Source: Eisenbergiella sp963559585 (GTDB lineage Bacteria > Bacillota > Clostridia > Lachnospirales > Lachnospiraceae). Taken from it: 16,881 nt of DNA. The notes below the pieces were generated by a model, which was given only the letters and a program-made list of their open reading frames with translations, was not told the DNA's origin and did no database searches. Within the stretch, counting starts at the first letter, position 1; each line of letters starts with the position of its first letter. The position numbers were made by a program, and so were the translations under genes. This document shows positions 1 through 6,706 of this stretch, piece after piece. Location: NCBI GenBank assembly GCA_963559585.1, contig CAUWLJ010000078.1, positions 1 through 16,881 of the forward strand, written 5' to 3'.

Positions 1-1
1 T

Positions 2-31
2 AGTATAGCATCTGGTTTCGACATTTGTCAA
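2..31 (-). promoter_or_regulatory. Strong stable-RNA-type promoter firing out of the left edge
   Basis: On the minus strand there is a perfect TTGACA (26-31) and TATACT (2-7) separated by 18 bases. They are preceded by very A/T-rich DNA (about 32-80, with A-tracts) that resembles an UP element. It lies downstream of the tRNA-Ser terminator and has no gene inside the window, so it probably drives another tRNA or rRNA gene just beyond base 1. The boxes are seen directly; the target is inferred. Confidence 0.6.
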
Positions 32-92
32 CAACTTTTTTAAATTTCTTTTTCAAGAATTTTACATCAGTTTTTCTTTTGACAAATGGGCG

Positions 93-122
93 AAAAAAAG
101 GAATCTCAATCGCTTAAGATTC
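93..122 (-). terminator. Rho-independent terminator of tRNA-Ser
   Basis: On the minus strand, six-base arms GAATCT/AGATTC (117-122 with 101-106) enclose a ten-base loop and are followed by a run of Ts (93-99). It begins 25 bases beyond the tRNA 3' end, as expected for a monocistronic tRNA transcript. Confidence 0.7.
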
Positions 123-146
123 TTTTTCCCTTATTGGTAAAGGGAA

Positions 147-235
147 CGGAGAAAGAGGGATTTGAACCCTCGCGCCGCTATACACGACCTACACCCTTAG
201 CAGGGGCGCCTCTTCAGCCTCTTGAGTATTTCTCC
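147..235 (-). tRNA. tRNA-Ser(GCU)
   Basis: This is an 89-base class II tRNA read on the minus strand. The seven-base acceptor arm GGAGAAA/TTTCTCC pairs 229-235 with 148-154, with discriminator G at 147. The anticodon stem CGCCC/GGGTG encloses the loop CTGCTAA, giving anticodon GCU for AGC/AGU serine codons. A long variable arm and a T-arm GAGGG-TTCAAAT-CCCTC are visible. No CCA is encoded, so the end must be added by tRNA nucleotidyltransferase. The gene has its own promoter and terminator. Confidence 0.95.
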
Positions 236-298
236 ACAAACTGAACTATCCTCTACCAATATGCAAATGGATGCGCCGCTATCTGTGACGCAAAATTT

Positions 299-327
299 AT
301 TATACATAGGATGTTTCAGTTTGTCAA
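299..327 (-). promoter_or_regulatory. Consensus sigma-A promoter of tRNA-Ser
   Basis: A perfect TTGACA (322-327) and a perfect TATAAT (299-304) are separated by 17 bases on the minus strand, with A-rich DNA just upstream. The -10 box lies 63 bases before the mature tRNA 5' end, so a leader removed by RNase P is expected. The rest of the 236-390 gap holds nothing else I can name. Confidence 0.85.
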
Positions 328-390
328 TCATTTTTTTCACAAACGCTTGACATCATTTTTTCCAAAAGCAACAGTTCAGCCCGCGGATAT

Positions 391-1098
391 TCAGGTGTTC
401 GCGGCAATCACCTCATCTATCCGTCTTTTTACTTCTTCCGCTATCTGCGTAGTCTTCATATCCTTGTATTCCTCGTAGTACAGGGGAGGCAGGTAAAAGA
501 TGCGGACGGTAACGGGACGGATGCTGTTTTCATCAAAAGGGATGAAGGAGTCGATCAGGGCGCAGGGAACGATGGGGCATTTGGCCTTCACTGCGCTTTT
601 GAATGTGCCGCCTTTGAATTCCAGTGTCCTGTTCCCCTGGCGGCTTCTGGTTCCCTCAGGAAAGATCAGGAAATTGCGCCCGTTTTTCACTTCCTCTGCC
701 ATGGTCTGGATCACTTTCATGGACTGGCGGATGTCTTCCCTGTCTATCGCAAGCGCGCCCAGGGCCTTGCGCACCTGTTTGAGCAGAATGATATTGGCTG
801 CTTCCTTTTTAATAACGAAGGCAAAAGGACGGGGACAGGATTCCAGGAATACAAGTCCGTCAAAAAGTCCCTGGTGGTTCGGGAACATGATGAACCCGTC
901 CTGCCCGGGAAGATTTTCCAGACCATGGGTCTCAATGGTGACGCGGCCTGCCCGGTTGGCCGCAAGAGTGGTCTTTTTGGCCCATCGGAATCCTTCTTCA
1001 TAACTGATGTCTTCGCGGACACTGCACCACCAGATATGGGAAAAGTAATAAAAGGCCTTGAAAAAAAGCCTGAAAACCATAAGCGCTATTCTTCGCAT
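391..1098 (-). CDS. plsC: 1-acyl-sn-glycerol-3-phosphate acyltransferase (PlsC/LPLAT family)
   Basis: The 235-residue protein has the two hallmark acyltransferase blocks: NHQGLFD (about 74-80, the NHX4D catalytic motif) and FPEGTRS (about 146-152, phosphate-binding). The N-terminal 25 residues are hydrophobic and aromatic and should anchor it to the membrane. The family transfers an acyl chain to lysophosphatidic acid to make phosphatidic acid in phospholipid synthesis; a related lysophospholipid substrate cannot be excluded. The ATG at 1098 is chosen because GAAGGAAA lies just upstream. The frame stays open for 35 more residues, but that extension is low-complexity and runs into the fumarase beta gene. 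It follows fumarase beta after 61 bases, which include a weak 5-bp hairpin, so read-through from that operon is likely. A weak CCGCG/CGCGG dyad spans the stop codon but has no T-run, so no convincing terminator is seen. Confidence 0.9.
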   Translation of the reverse strand: MRRIALMVFRLFFKAFYYFSHIWWCSVREDISYEEGFRWAKKTTLAANRAGRVTIETHGLENLPGQDGFIMFPNHQGLFDGLVFLESCPRPFAFVIKKEAANIILLKQVRKALGALAIDREDIRQSMKVIQTMAEEVKNGRNFLIFPEGTRSRQGNRTLEFKGGTFKSAVKAKCPIVPCALIDSFIPFDENSIRPVTVRIFYLPPLYYEEYKDMKTTQIAEEVKRRIDEVIAANT

Positions 1099-1159
1099 GG
1101 AATTGTTTCCTTCTCTTTCTTTATAATATAGTAGAAAACGGCCGGCAGCCTTCTGCCTG

Positions 1160-1714
1160 TCAGGGGATGCGGTACTGCTCCCGCGCCGTCTCATAGAGGT
1201 CATTTCCCTGGCTGTCCATTACCACAATAACAGGGAAATCCTTTACCTCAAGACGGTAAACAGCCTCCGTTCCCAGGTCTTCATAGGCAGCCGTCTGAGA
1301 ATGAAGCACGCATTTGGAAAGCAGCGCTCCCGCGCCACCCACTGCGGCAAAATATACCGCACCGTTTCGGATCACAGCCTGCCGCACCGCTTCGCTCCTT
1401 TTTCCTTTCCCAATCATAGCGGACAGGCCAAGGTCGAGAAGGGCCGGGGTGTATTTATCCATGCGGCTGGCCGTGGTGGGGCCGGCCGAGCCGATGGCGC
1501 GGCCCGGGCGGGCGGGGGACGGCCCCATATAATAGATAATGTTTCCTTTAATATCAAATGGCAGAGGGCCGCCTGCGTCCAAAGCCTCCTGCATCCGTTT
1601 GTGCGCGGCATCCCTGGCCGTATAAATGGTTCCCGTCAGATAAATGCAGTCCCCGGCCCGAAGGCCGGCTGCCTCTTTTGCCCCAAACGGGACGCTGTAT
1701 CTTCTTTTCGTCAT
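1160..1714 (-). CDS. Class I fumarate hydratase, beta subunit (C-terminal type)
   Basis: The 184-residue protein matches the beta chain of two-subunit iron-sulfur hydro-lyases (fumarase / L-tartrate dehydratase TtdB type). It shows GPTTASRMD (78-86) and GKGKR (102-106), which are family-conserved blocks near the substrate. With the alpha chain it would interconvert fumarate and (S)-malate in the partial TCA pathway. The ATG at 1714 is chosen because GGAAAGG sits about 9 bases upstream. The frame is open 69 codons further back, but only because it runs through the inserted palindromic element (1735-1898) into the end of the alpha gene; that extension is artefactual. Fumarase rather than tartrate dehydratase is favoured as the commoner role; sequence alone does not settle it. 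Confidence 0.88.
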   Translation of the reverse strand: MTKRRYSVPFGAKEAAGLRAGDCIYLTGTIYTARDAAHKRMQEALDAGGPLPFDIKGNIIYYMGPSPARPGRAIGSAGPTTASRMDKYTPALLDLGLSAMIGKGKRSEAVRQAVIRNGAVYFAAVGGAGALLSKCVLHSQTAAYEDLGTEAVYRLEVKDFPVIVVMDSQGNDLYETAREQYRIP

Positions 1715-1734
1715 GTTTGTACGCCTTTCCGGTT

Positions 1735-1898
1735 TAGAGCGTGTTTGAAAATTGCTTTCTGCCAGATGTGCGTCCCTCTTTGTGGGAGATTTGCCCCAAA
1801 TGAGCGCGGCGCAGCGGGCTGCGTTAAACGAATTTGGGGCAAATATGCCGCGAAGTGGGACGTGCAGATGGCGGGAATGAATTTTCAAACACGCTCTA
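1735..1898. mobile_element. 164-bp TA-flanked palindromic element, copy 1 (MITE/ERIC-like)
   Basis: The element is a long imperfect palindrome. Its two ends are perfect 19-bp inverted repeats, TAGAGCGTGTTTGAAAATT. The arms continue with weaker complementarity to about 42 bp, and the inner arms ATTTGCCCCAAAT/ATTTGGGGCAAAT are perfect complements. The centre carries a small CGCAGC/GCTGCG hairpin. Each end begins with TA, consistent with a TA target duplication as in mariner/IS630-derived MITEs. It lacks a plausible gene and fills the fumarase alpha-beta spacer almost completely: it starts 3 bases after the alpha stop and ends 20 bases before the beta start codon. A second copy lies at 4523-4669. 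Non-autonomous mobility is inferred. Confidence 0.8.
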
Positions 1899-1901
1899 GT
1901 C

Positions 1902-2744
1902 CTATATATCCCGTACCGCATGCCGGTTCACGTGACAGCAGATGTTGACGGCCACGGGAAGCCCTGCAATGTGGGTGGGAAAGATGTTGATGTTCACGCC
2001 CAACGCAGTAACGCTGCCTCCAAGCCCGCCCGGCCCGATGCCCAAACGGTTGATCCGATCCAGCAGCTCCTCCTCCATTTCCCTGATATGAGGGATGGGG
2101 GAACGCTGGCTGAGTGGACGTGTCAGAGCCTGTTTTGCCAGAAGAGCGCATTTCTCGAAGGTTCCTCCGATCCCAACGCCTACCACCATAGGCGGACAGG
2201 CATTGGGCCCGGCATCATTTACCGCAGTCAGGACAGCGTTCTTCACACCCTCTGCTCCGTCTGCGGGCTTGAGCATAAAAATACGGCTCATGTTTTCACT
2301 TCCGAAGCCCTTGGGCGCCACTGTAATGGTGAGCCTGCTGCCGGGCGTCAGGGAATAATGGATCACCGCCGGGGTATTGTCGCGGGTGTTATCACGGAGA
2401 AGGGGATCCGCCACCACGGATTTGCGCAGGAATCCTTCTCTGTAGCCTCTGCGCACACCCTCCTGAACGGCTTCCTCCAGGCTTCCGCCCTCAAAATGGA
2501 TCTCCTGACCGATTTCCAGAAAAATCACGGCCATTCCGGTGTCCTGGCAGATGGGGATCTGATCCCGGCCTGCAATATCCAGATTTTCCTGGAGCTGCCC
2601 CAGAATCTGCTTTCCTATGGGAGAAATCTCCCGGCCGGCTGCCGTGTCCAGCGCCTGCTTCATATCCGGTGTGAGAAAATGGCTGGCCTCTATGCACATT
2701 TCCTCAACTGCCTCTGTAATACGGGAAACCGGTATGCTTCTCAT
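1902..2744 (-). CDS. Class I fumarate hydratase, alpha subunit
   Basis: The 280-residue protein is the catalytic N-terminal half of a [4Fe-4S] hydro-lyase. The three expected cluster-ligand cysteines are visible: C66 in ICQDTG, C183 in NACPP and C199 in FEKCA. The cytosolic, oxygen-sensitive enzyme should hydrate fumarate to (S)-malate together with the beta chain encoded next. The ATG at 2744 follows GGAAAGGAAAG; the frame is open 79 codons further upstream, but that DNA holds the promoter. The gene ends ATA TAG, and three bases later the palindromic element supplies a second in-frame TAG. L-tartrate dehydratase alpha (TtdA) is the main alternative. Confidence 0.9.
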   Translation of the reverse strand: MRSIPVSRITEAVEEMCIEASHFLTPDMKQALDTAAGREISPIGKQILGQLQENLDIAGRDQIPICQDTGMAVIFLEIGQEIHFEGGSLEEAVQEGVRRGYREGFLRKSVVADPLLRDNTRDNTPAVIHYSLTPGSRLTITVAPKGFGSENMSRIFMLKPADGAEGVKNAVLTAVNDAGPNACPPMVVGVGIGGTFEKCALLAKQALTRPLSQRSPIPHIREMEEELLDRINRLGIGPGGLGGSVTALGVNINIFPTHIAGLPVAVNICCHVNRHAVRDI

Positions 2745-2781
2745 GTATACTCTTTCCTTTCCTGACCGACTTTGTTCTATA

Positions 2782-2810
2782 ATTATAGGACAGTTCCTGC
2801 AGATTGTCAC
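2782..2810 (-). promoter_or_regulatory. Promoter of the fumarase operon
   Basis: On the minus strand GTGACA (2805-2810, five of six consensus) and TATAAT (2782-2787) are 17 bases apart, placing the start about 30 bases before the fumarase alpha ATG. The -10 lies within the 12-bp palindrome CTATAATTATAG (2777-2788). Confidence 0.7.
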
Positions 2811-2813
2811 CCA

Positions 2814-2863
2814 AAGATTCTCGGTACAGGCCTGCCCTAAGATTCTCCTCACAGACCTGTCCG
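2814..2863 (-). repeat. Two tandem 25-bp repeats just upstream of the fumarase promoter
   Basis: Two adjacent 25-base units (2814-2838 and 2839-2863) both read AAGATTCTC, then ACAG, then CCTG at the same spacing, matching at 19 of 25 positions. They begin 4 bases upstream of the -35 box, where an activator or repressor would bind. A regulatory role is inferred from position only. Confidence 0.5.
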
Positions 2864-2898
2864 GGTTCTCCCCGGAAAGAAATACCGCATATTTACTC

Positions 2899-2927
2899 TT
2901 GTAGGTATGAAAATTTTGGCTTAGAAT
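2899..2927 (+). promoter_or_regulatory. Candidate promoter of the glycerophosphodiesterase gene
   Basis: TTGTAG (2899-2904, four of six) and TAGAAT (2922-2927, five of six) are separated by 17 bases, about 55 bases before the ATG at 2982. The match is moderate and no better candidate is visible in the intergenic region. Confidence 0.4.
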
Positions 2928-2981
2928 AGGGAAGGATGCCGAAAGGGTATCCGAAAATGGCAAATATGAGGTGATGTACAA

Positions 2982-3836
2982 ATGAAGCTGTTACTTGTTG
3001 CCGTTCTGATTCTGGTTATCGCGGCGGCCGCCTATCTGGTTTTAATCATGCCCAGATTCAGGAAGCCGGACTGCAGTGCCTTGATGGGACATTTTTATGC
3101 GCACAGAGGTTTTCACAATTTGCAGGAAGGAGTTCCTGAGAATTCCCTGGCCGCTTTCAGACGGGCCGTCGAATTGGGTTACGGGATCGAGCTGGACGTA
3201 CAGCTTTCCGCAGACGGGATTCCAGTGGTATTTCACGATGCTTCCCTGCGGCGGATGTGCGGTGTGGACAAAAATGTGAACGAGCTTTCCCTGGCTCAGC
3301 TGAAAAAGCTTTGCCTGGGTCAGACGGAAGAAAAAATCCCTACCTTTGAAGAATTCCTGAAGCTGGTGGACGGGAAGGTTCCTCTGATCGTTGAGATTAA
3401 AATGGAAAAAAGGGATGACCGGATCCCCGAAGCGGTCAATCGGCTGCTCAAAGGGTATCGGGGAGTTTACTGTATAGAATCTTTTCACCCCTGTGCTCTG
3501 ATGTGGTACAGAAAACACAGACCGGACGTATTCCGCGGCCAGCTTTGCACCAATTTCAGTAAGGAGCATAAAAATTGCAGGCTTTCCTATTATCTGCTCG
3601 GAAAAATGCTGACCAACATTATGGCAAGGCCGGATTTTGTGGCATATAACTGGGTATACAGAGCAGATCTGTCCCGCCGGATCTGCTGCAATCTATACCA
3701 TGCTCTCCCCGTAGCATGGACGATCCGTTCCCAGGAGGAGCTGGATCAGTGCAGAAATGATTTCCGCCTGTTCATCTTTGAGGGCTTTTATCCTGATGGC
3801 TGCGGCGGCAGGAAAAAGGACGGGGCAGCGGCCTGA
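2982..3836 (+). CDS. Membrane-anchored glycerophosphodiester phosphodiesterase (GDPD family)
   Basis: The 284-residue protein starts with a hydrophobic segment (about 3-23) that should be a signal anchor, followed by a GDPD TIM-barrel. Catalytic and metal residues expected for the family are present: HRG at 41-43, E54-N55, E70 and D72 in IELD, H85 in FHD, and E138/K140 in VEIK. The family hydrolyses glycerophosphodiesters to glycerol-3-phosphate and an alcohol, using a divalent metal. The anchor suggests that the active site faces outside. The start is supported by GAGGTGA eight bases upstream. The C-terminal FIFEGFYP block ends the domain. It is divergent from the fumarase operon and closed by a strong terminator, so it is probably monocistronic. 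Confidence 0.9.
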   Translation: MKLLLVAVLILVIAAAAYLVLIMPRFRKPDCSALMGHFYAHRGFHNLQEGVPENSLAAFRRAVELGYGIELDVQLSADGIPVVFHDASLRRMCGVDKNVNELSLAQLKKLCLGQTEEKIPTFEEFLKLVDGKVPLIVEIKMEKRDDRIPEAVNRLLKGYRGVYCIESFHPCALMWYRKHRPDVFRGQLCTNFSKEHKNCRLSYYLLGKMLTNIMARPDFVAYNWVYRADLSRRICCNLYHALPVAWTIRSQEELDQCRNDFRLFIFEGFYPDGCGGRKKDGAAA

Positions 3837-3846
3837 CAAAGGGCAA

Positions 3847-3893
3847 GGGCAACGCGTCCGGTGTGAAACCGGCGTGTTGCCCTCTGTCTTTTC
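3847..3893 (+). terminator. Rho-independent terminator after GDPD
   Basis: Ten-base arms GGGCAACGCG/CGTGTTGCCC (3847-3856, 3873-3882, one G-T pair) extend into an inner CCGGT/ACCGG stem and are followed by a T-rich tail TCTGTCTTTTC. There is no T-run on the minus strand, so it does not obviously terminate the convergent hsp20 gene. Confidence 0.8.
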
Positions 3894-3924
3894 ATTTATC
3901 CGCGCCTATATACCGATGCCTGTA

Positions 3925-4353
3925 TCATCCCTCAATGGGAATGAAGGTCTTTTCTTCTTCCAGCTTCTTGGGCTGGGGCTTCTCAATAATGATCCTCAGA
4001 ATGCCGTCCTTGAATGCGGCATGGATCTCCTTCTCCGTGATCTCCTCGCCCAGGTAGAAGGTTCTTTTCATGGTTCCGTAATATCTTTCCCTTCTCACGT
4101 ATTTGGTCTTCTCATCAGACTGCTCCACCGGCTCCGTCCTGTTGGCGGTGATGGTGAGGTAACCGTTCTTTAACTCAGCCTTCACGTCCTCTCTCGTGAA
4201 GCCTGGAACCTCGATCTCCAGCAGGTACTGGCCGTCGCGCTCGCGGATGTCGGTCTTCATAAGCTGGTTCTGAGGCGCATATCCTCTTTTAAAGAAAGGA
4301 TCGTCAAACATATCTCCAAAAAAGTCATCAAATAAATTGTTTCTGATCAGCAT
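3925..4353 (-). CDS. Small heat-shock protein, Hsp20/alpha-crystallin family
   Basis: The 142-residue protein has the sHSP layout. There is a short N-terminal arm rich in Phe and Asp (1-25) and an alpha-crystallin domain (about 30-127) with LEIEVPGF and the conserved AAFKDGILRI block (112-121). The C-terminal IPI motif at 138-140 docks neighbouring subunits. The family acts as an ATP-independent holdase that keeps unfolded cytosolic proteins soluble. The ATG at 4353 is preceded by AAGGAGG. A leader of about 100 bases and a promoter overlapped by a CIRCE operator lie upstream, so HrcA repression relieved by heat shock is expected. Confidence 0.95.
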   Translation of the reverse strand: MLIRNNLFDDFFGDMFDDPFFKRGYAPQNQLMKTDIRERDGQYLLEIEVPGFTREDVKAELKNGYLTITANRTEPVEQSDEKTKYVRRERYYGTMKRTFYLGEEITEKEIHAAFKDGILRIIIEKPQPKKLEEEKTFIPIEG

Positions 4354-4461
4354 AGGTCATTCCTCCTTGTTTTGTTATCTATGTCAGGGGCGTTTGGATG
4401 AAGCTTTGGCCTGGCTCTTTTGTCTGGCCGCTTTCCTTTGCTCCTTTGTTGTTCTATAACA

Positions 4462-4490
4462 TATATATCACTTATTGTTAGCACTGTCAA
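4462..4490 (-). promoter_or_regulatory. hsp20 promoter
   Basis: A perfect TTGACA (4485-4490) and TATATA (4462-4467, five of six) are separated by 17 bases on the minus strand. The -35 hexamer lies inside the CIRCE operator, so HrcA binding would block RNA polymerase directly. Confidence 0.8.
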
Positions 4491-4504
4491 GAGGTGAGTG
4501 CTAA
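4478..4504. promoter_or_regulatory. CIRCE operator (HrcA-binding site)
   Basis: TTAGCACTG, nine bases, GAGTGCTAA: the 27-bp CIRCE inverted repeat, with a single mismatch (G instead of C at 4486) from the consensus. HrcA is the known repressor of CIRCE-controlled groE/dnaK operons in Firmicutes. Here the site controls a small heat-shock gene. hrcA itself is not in the window. Confidence 0.9.
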
Positions 4505-4522
4505 TATTTTTTCAAAAAAAAT

Positions 4523-4669
4523 AATTGCTTTCTGCCAGATGTGCGTCCCAATTTGTGGGAGATTTGCCCCAAATGAACGCGGCGTAGTGGTACGGTCCGT
4601 GAATTTGGGGCAAATATACCGCAAAGTGGGGCGTGCAGATGGCGGGAATGAATTTTCAAACACGCTCTA
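4523..4669. mobile_element. Palindromic element, copy 2 (one end lost)
   Basis: This copy aligns with the one at 1735-1898 with only five mismatches outside a divergent centre of about 28 bases. The end at 4669 is intact (inverted TAGAGCGTGTTTGAAAATT). The other end has lost its last 15 or so bases and is replaced by an A8 tract (4514-4521). On the minus strand the stem is therefore followed by TTATTTTTTTT, terminator-like. The terminal TAG at 4667-4669 is the stop codon of the DUF5107 gene. With the hsp20 promoter and leader it accounts for the whole 4354-4666 gap. Confidence 0.78.
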
Positions 4670-6592
4670 AAACGCCTTAAAATCGTACTGGTACGGAATC
4701 GGCTCTTTAACGGCGTACAGGCTTTCATGCAGTTCGCACCAGAGCTGGGAGACGGAATCCTCTCCTTCGCGTATATCATCGATCACAAGGCCTCCATCCT
4801 TCTCCATTGTTTCATAGGCCTTTTTATCTTCTCCAAGCTGATGCAGCGCATTGATATAATAGAATTTAAGCCTTCCAATCTCCTGTATCTCCCGGCTTTG
4901 TTTCTCATAAAAATCAATGATTTGCACATATGCCTTACAGAAATTCAAAATTTTCAGGCCTTCCTTCAGATACGACACATTTCTGCATTCCATTCCCAGG
5001 CCTTCAAGCATCCACTTCCCGGCTTCCCGATGCTGTCCTGTCAGAAGGCCGGTGCAGGCCAGACCATGGCATGCCCAGGGATTCGGCGTCAATTTCCAGG
5101 ATTGAAGCAGGAATTTCTCTGCACTTTCATAATCATCCTCCGAAAGGCAGCCGATTCCCGCCTGATAGTATGCGTACCAGTTGTCTTTGTTGGAAGCTTC
5201 CAGCGTGCTTATAAGGAAGTCTAAATTCTCCCTGCAGATCAGGAATTCGTCCGGCGCATCGCTGGCAGAGGGCCGATGCAAAACGCCCGTCTCAAAGAAG
5301 CGCTTCCATCGTTTCAGGGAATCGGATTCTGCCGCATATTCCAGGTGAGAGGACATTTTTCCCCGTTTCACCATCGCGCCATAGCCGCTTCCTGTCATAA
5401 CAAGCCTTGCTCTGGTTTTGGCTGTTGCAGCCGTTTCCTGCAGTCTTTTCTCCAGCTGCTCTTCTTTTCCTGAAGCTGTCAGAAAATGAGTAAGCTCTTT
5501 TTCTCGCTCCTGATGTGTCCTGTAATCGCCCGTCAGTTTTACAGGGCCGTACTGCTCCATCCATTCCCATGCCGTATGGGGAGCCATAGGGATACATCCG
5601 TACTGGGTTTTTCCCAGGCCTGCCTGAATCTCCACATATCTGCCTGCCCGGTTCGTCAGGAAATCCTGCCAGTGGTCGGATGCCTGCTGATTTCCCCATG
5701 AAAATAATTTCCGGCTCTTTAATCTCCGGGTGGAAATATGCAGAAGGCCATAGCCTTCCCGGTTCAGGTTTGCAATGTACTTTGGCTTTTTATCGTCAAT
5801 CTCAAAAAAGTAATCCACAGATTTTGGAATCTTTTTATAATCTGTAATATCAATGCCGTTTACTATCGGAATATCCACTTTATAAACCGCACCGTCCGCA
5901 TAGGTAAATGCTTTTTCCGAGGGAACTACGATCCGTCCGTCTTCGTATTCGGGAACCGCTATGTTGCTCCACCAATACATGGGGATTACTTCATCACTCT
6001 CATTCATAATCCTCATCCGGCAGTTCAGAAAGCGGTCTTCCTCTCCCAGCCAAAAATCTATCTGGTAAGGCACCTTCCTGATTCGTTCATATTCGTACAT
6101 GCGCAGGATGGGAACGCCGGTTTCGGTTTCCGCGACAGCCGTATACAAAGGAGAAGCGGTATAGGGATTGTGTCCTATGATCCCCACATTCCACTCCACA
6201 CCGCCGCTGAACCACGCATTCCGCACAGCCAGATTGCTGAATCTGAGGACATCGTTGGTATAAAGAAGGTTATTTCCGGTCTGCTTATCCCATAATTCCC
6301 ACAGTCTTCCTCCATATTCAGGTAAAAATACTGCCTTTATGTACTGGTTTTCCAGCACTGCCGTCCGAACCTCCAGTTCCCTCAGCTCCCGCGTGTAGCT
6401 GTTATACTGCCGATATGGGTAGGCATTCTTTCTGCGGCCGTATCCCTCATAAATCTCGTCCCCTTCATCCAGGCGGAACTCCAGATGGTTCTGGAGAATA
6501 TGTTCTCCCAGCAGATCCGGTACGCAGGCCTCCGGCCCCAGATCGGCTCCCTGTATTTTCCTGTTCTCAAATCGCAGCTCCGGTTTTTTCAT
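4667..6592 (-). CDS. DUF5107 domain protein with C-terminal TPR-like region
   Basis: This is a 641-residue cytosolic protein with no signal peptide or membrane segment. The N-terminal half (about 30-350) looks like a DUF5107 domain: the run VFLPEYGGRLWELWD near residue 90 and the Trp/Tyr-rich segments after it resemble galactose-mutarotase-like beta-sandwich folds that bind sugars. The C-terminal part (about 440-610) has helical repeats with TPR-like spacing (for example WYAYYQAGIGCLSEDDYESA). The biochemical function is unknown; a carbohydrate-sensing or processing role is inferred from its neighbours. The ATG at 6592 follows AGGAGAAGG; the frame is open to a TTG at 6673 without a good ribosome site. 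It lies 114 bases after the MFS gene and probably shares its transcript. Its stop codon is provided by the palindromic element. Confidence 0.8.
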   Translation of the reverse strand: MKKPELRFENRKIQGADLGPEACVPDLLGEHILQNHLEFRLDEGDEIYEGYGRRKNAYPYRQYNSYTRELRELEVRTAVLENQYIKAVFLPEYGGRLWELWDKQTGNNLLYTNDVLRFSNLAVRNAWFSGGVEWNVGIIGHNPYTASPLYTAVAETETGVPILRMYEYERIRKVPYQIDFWLGEEDRFLNCRMRIMNESDEVIPMYWWSNIAVPEYEDGRIVVPSEKAFTYADGAVYKVDIPIVNGIDITDYKKIPKSVDYFFEIDDKKPKYIANLNREGYGLLHISTRRLKSRKLFSWGNQQASDHWQDFLTNRAGRYVEIQAGLGKTQYGCIPMAPHTAWEWMEQYGPVKLTGDYRTHQEREKELTHFLTASGKEEQLEKRLQETAATAKTRARLVMTGSGYGAMVKRGKMSSHLEYAAESDSLKRWKRFFETGVLHRPSASDAPDEFLICRENLDFLISTLEASNKDNWYAYYQAGIGCLSEDDYESAEKFLLQSWKLTPNPWACHGLACTGLLTGQHREAGKWMLEGLGMECRNVSYLKEGLKILNFCKAYVQIIDFYEKQSREIQEIGRLKFYYINALHQLGEDKKAYETMEKDGGLVIDDIREGEDSVSQLWCELHESLYAVKEPIPYQYDFKAF

Positions 6593-6706
6593 ATTCTTTA
6601 CCTTCTCCTGTTTTTTTGCTTTTGTATTCTGTGCTCCTTCCCCGATGTTATCGGCGTTGATAAGATTTTTCAACTTTATTTTCTGCTGATTTATTCATAA
6701 AAATTG

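Noticed and set aside
378..400. Terminator for plsC from the CCGCG/CGCGG dyad
   Set aside because: It has a five-base stem with a 14-base loop and no adjacent T-run.
1715..1921. 69-codon N-terminal extension of the fumarase beta frame
   Set aside because: It is open only because the palindromic element happens to lack stops in that frame. It overlaps the alpha gene, has no ribosome site, and the family starts at the MTKRRYSVPF residues.
1920..2765. 281-codon open frame antisense to fumarase alpha
   Set aside because: It is a shadow of the conserved [4Fe-4S] fumarase gene; the composition is not protein-like.
4501..4779. Small open frame with the peptide RACLKIHSRHLH, also seen in element copy 1
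   Set aside because: The shared peptide is the translation of the repeat itself. The two frames differ around it and lack ribosome sites, so it is a database-style phantom rather than a conserved protein.
6593..6673. Longer DUF5107 start at a TTG
   Set aside because: It has a non-ATG start with no Shine-Dalgarno sequence, whereas the ATG at 6592 follows AGGAGAAGG.
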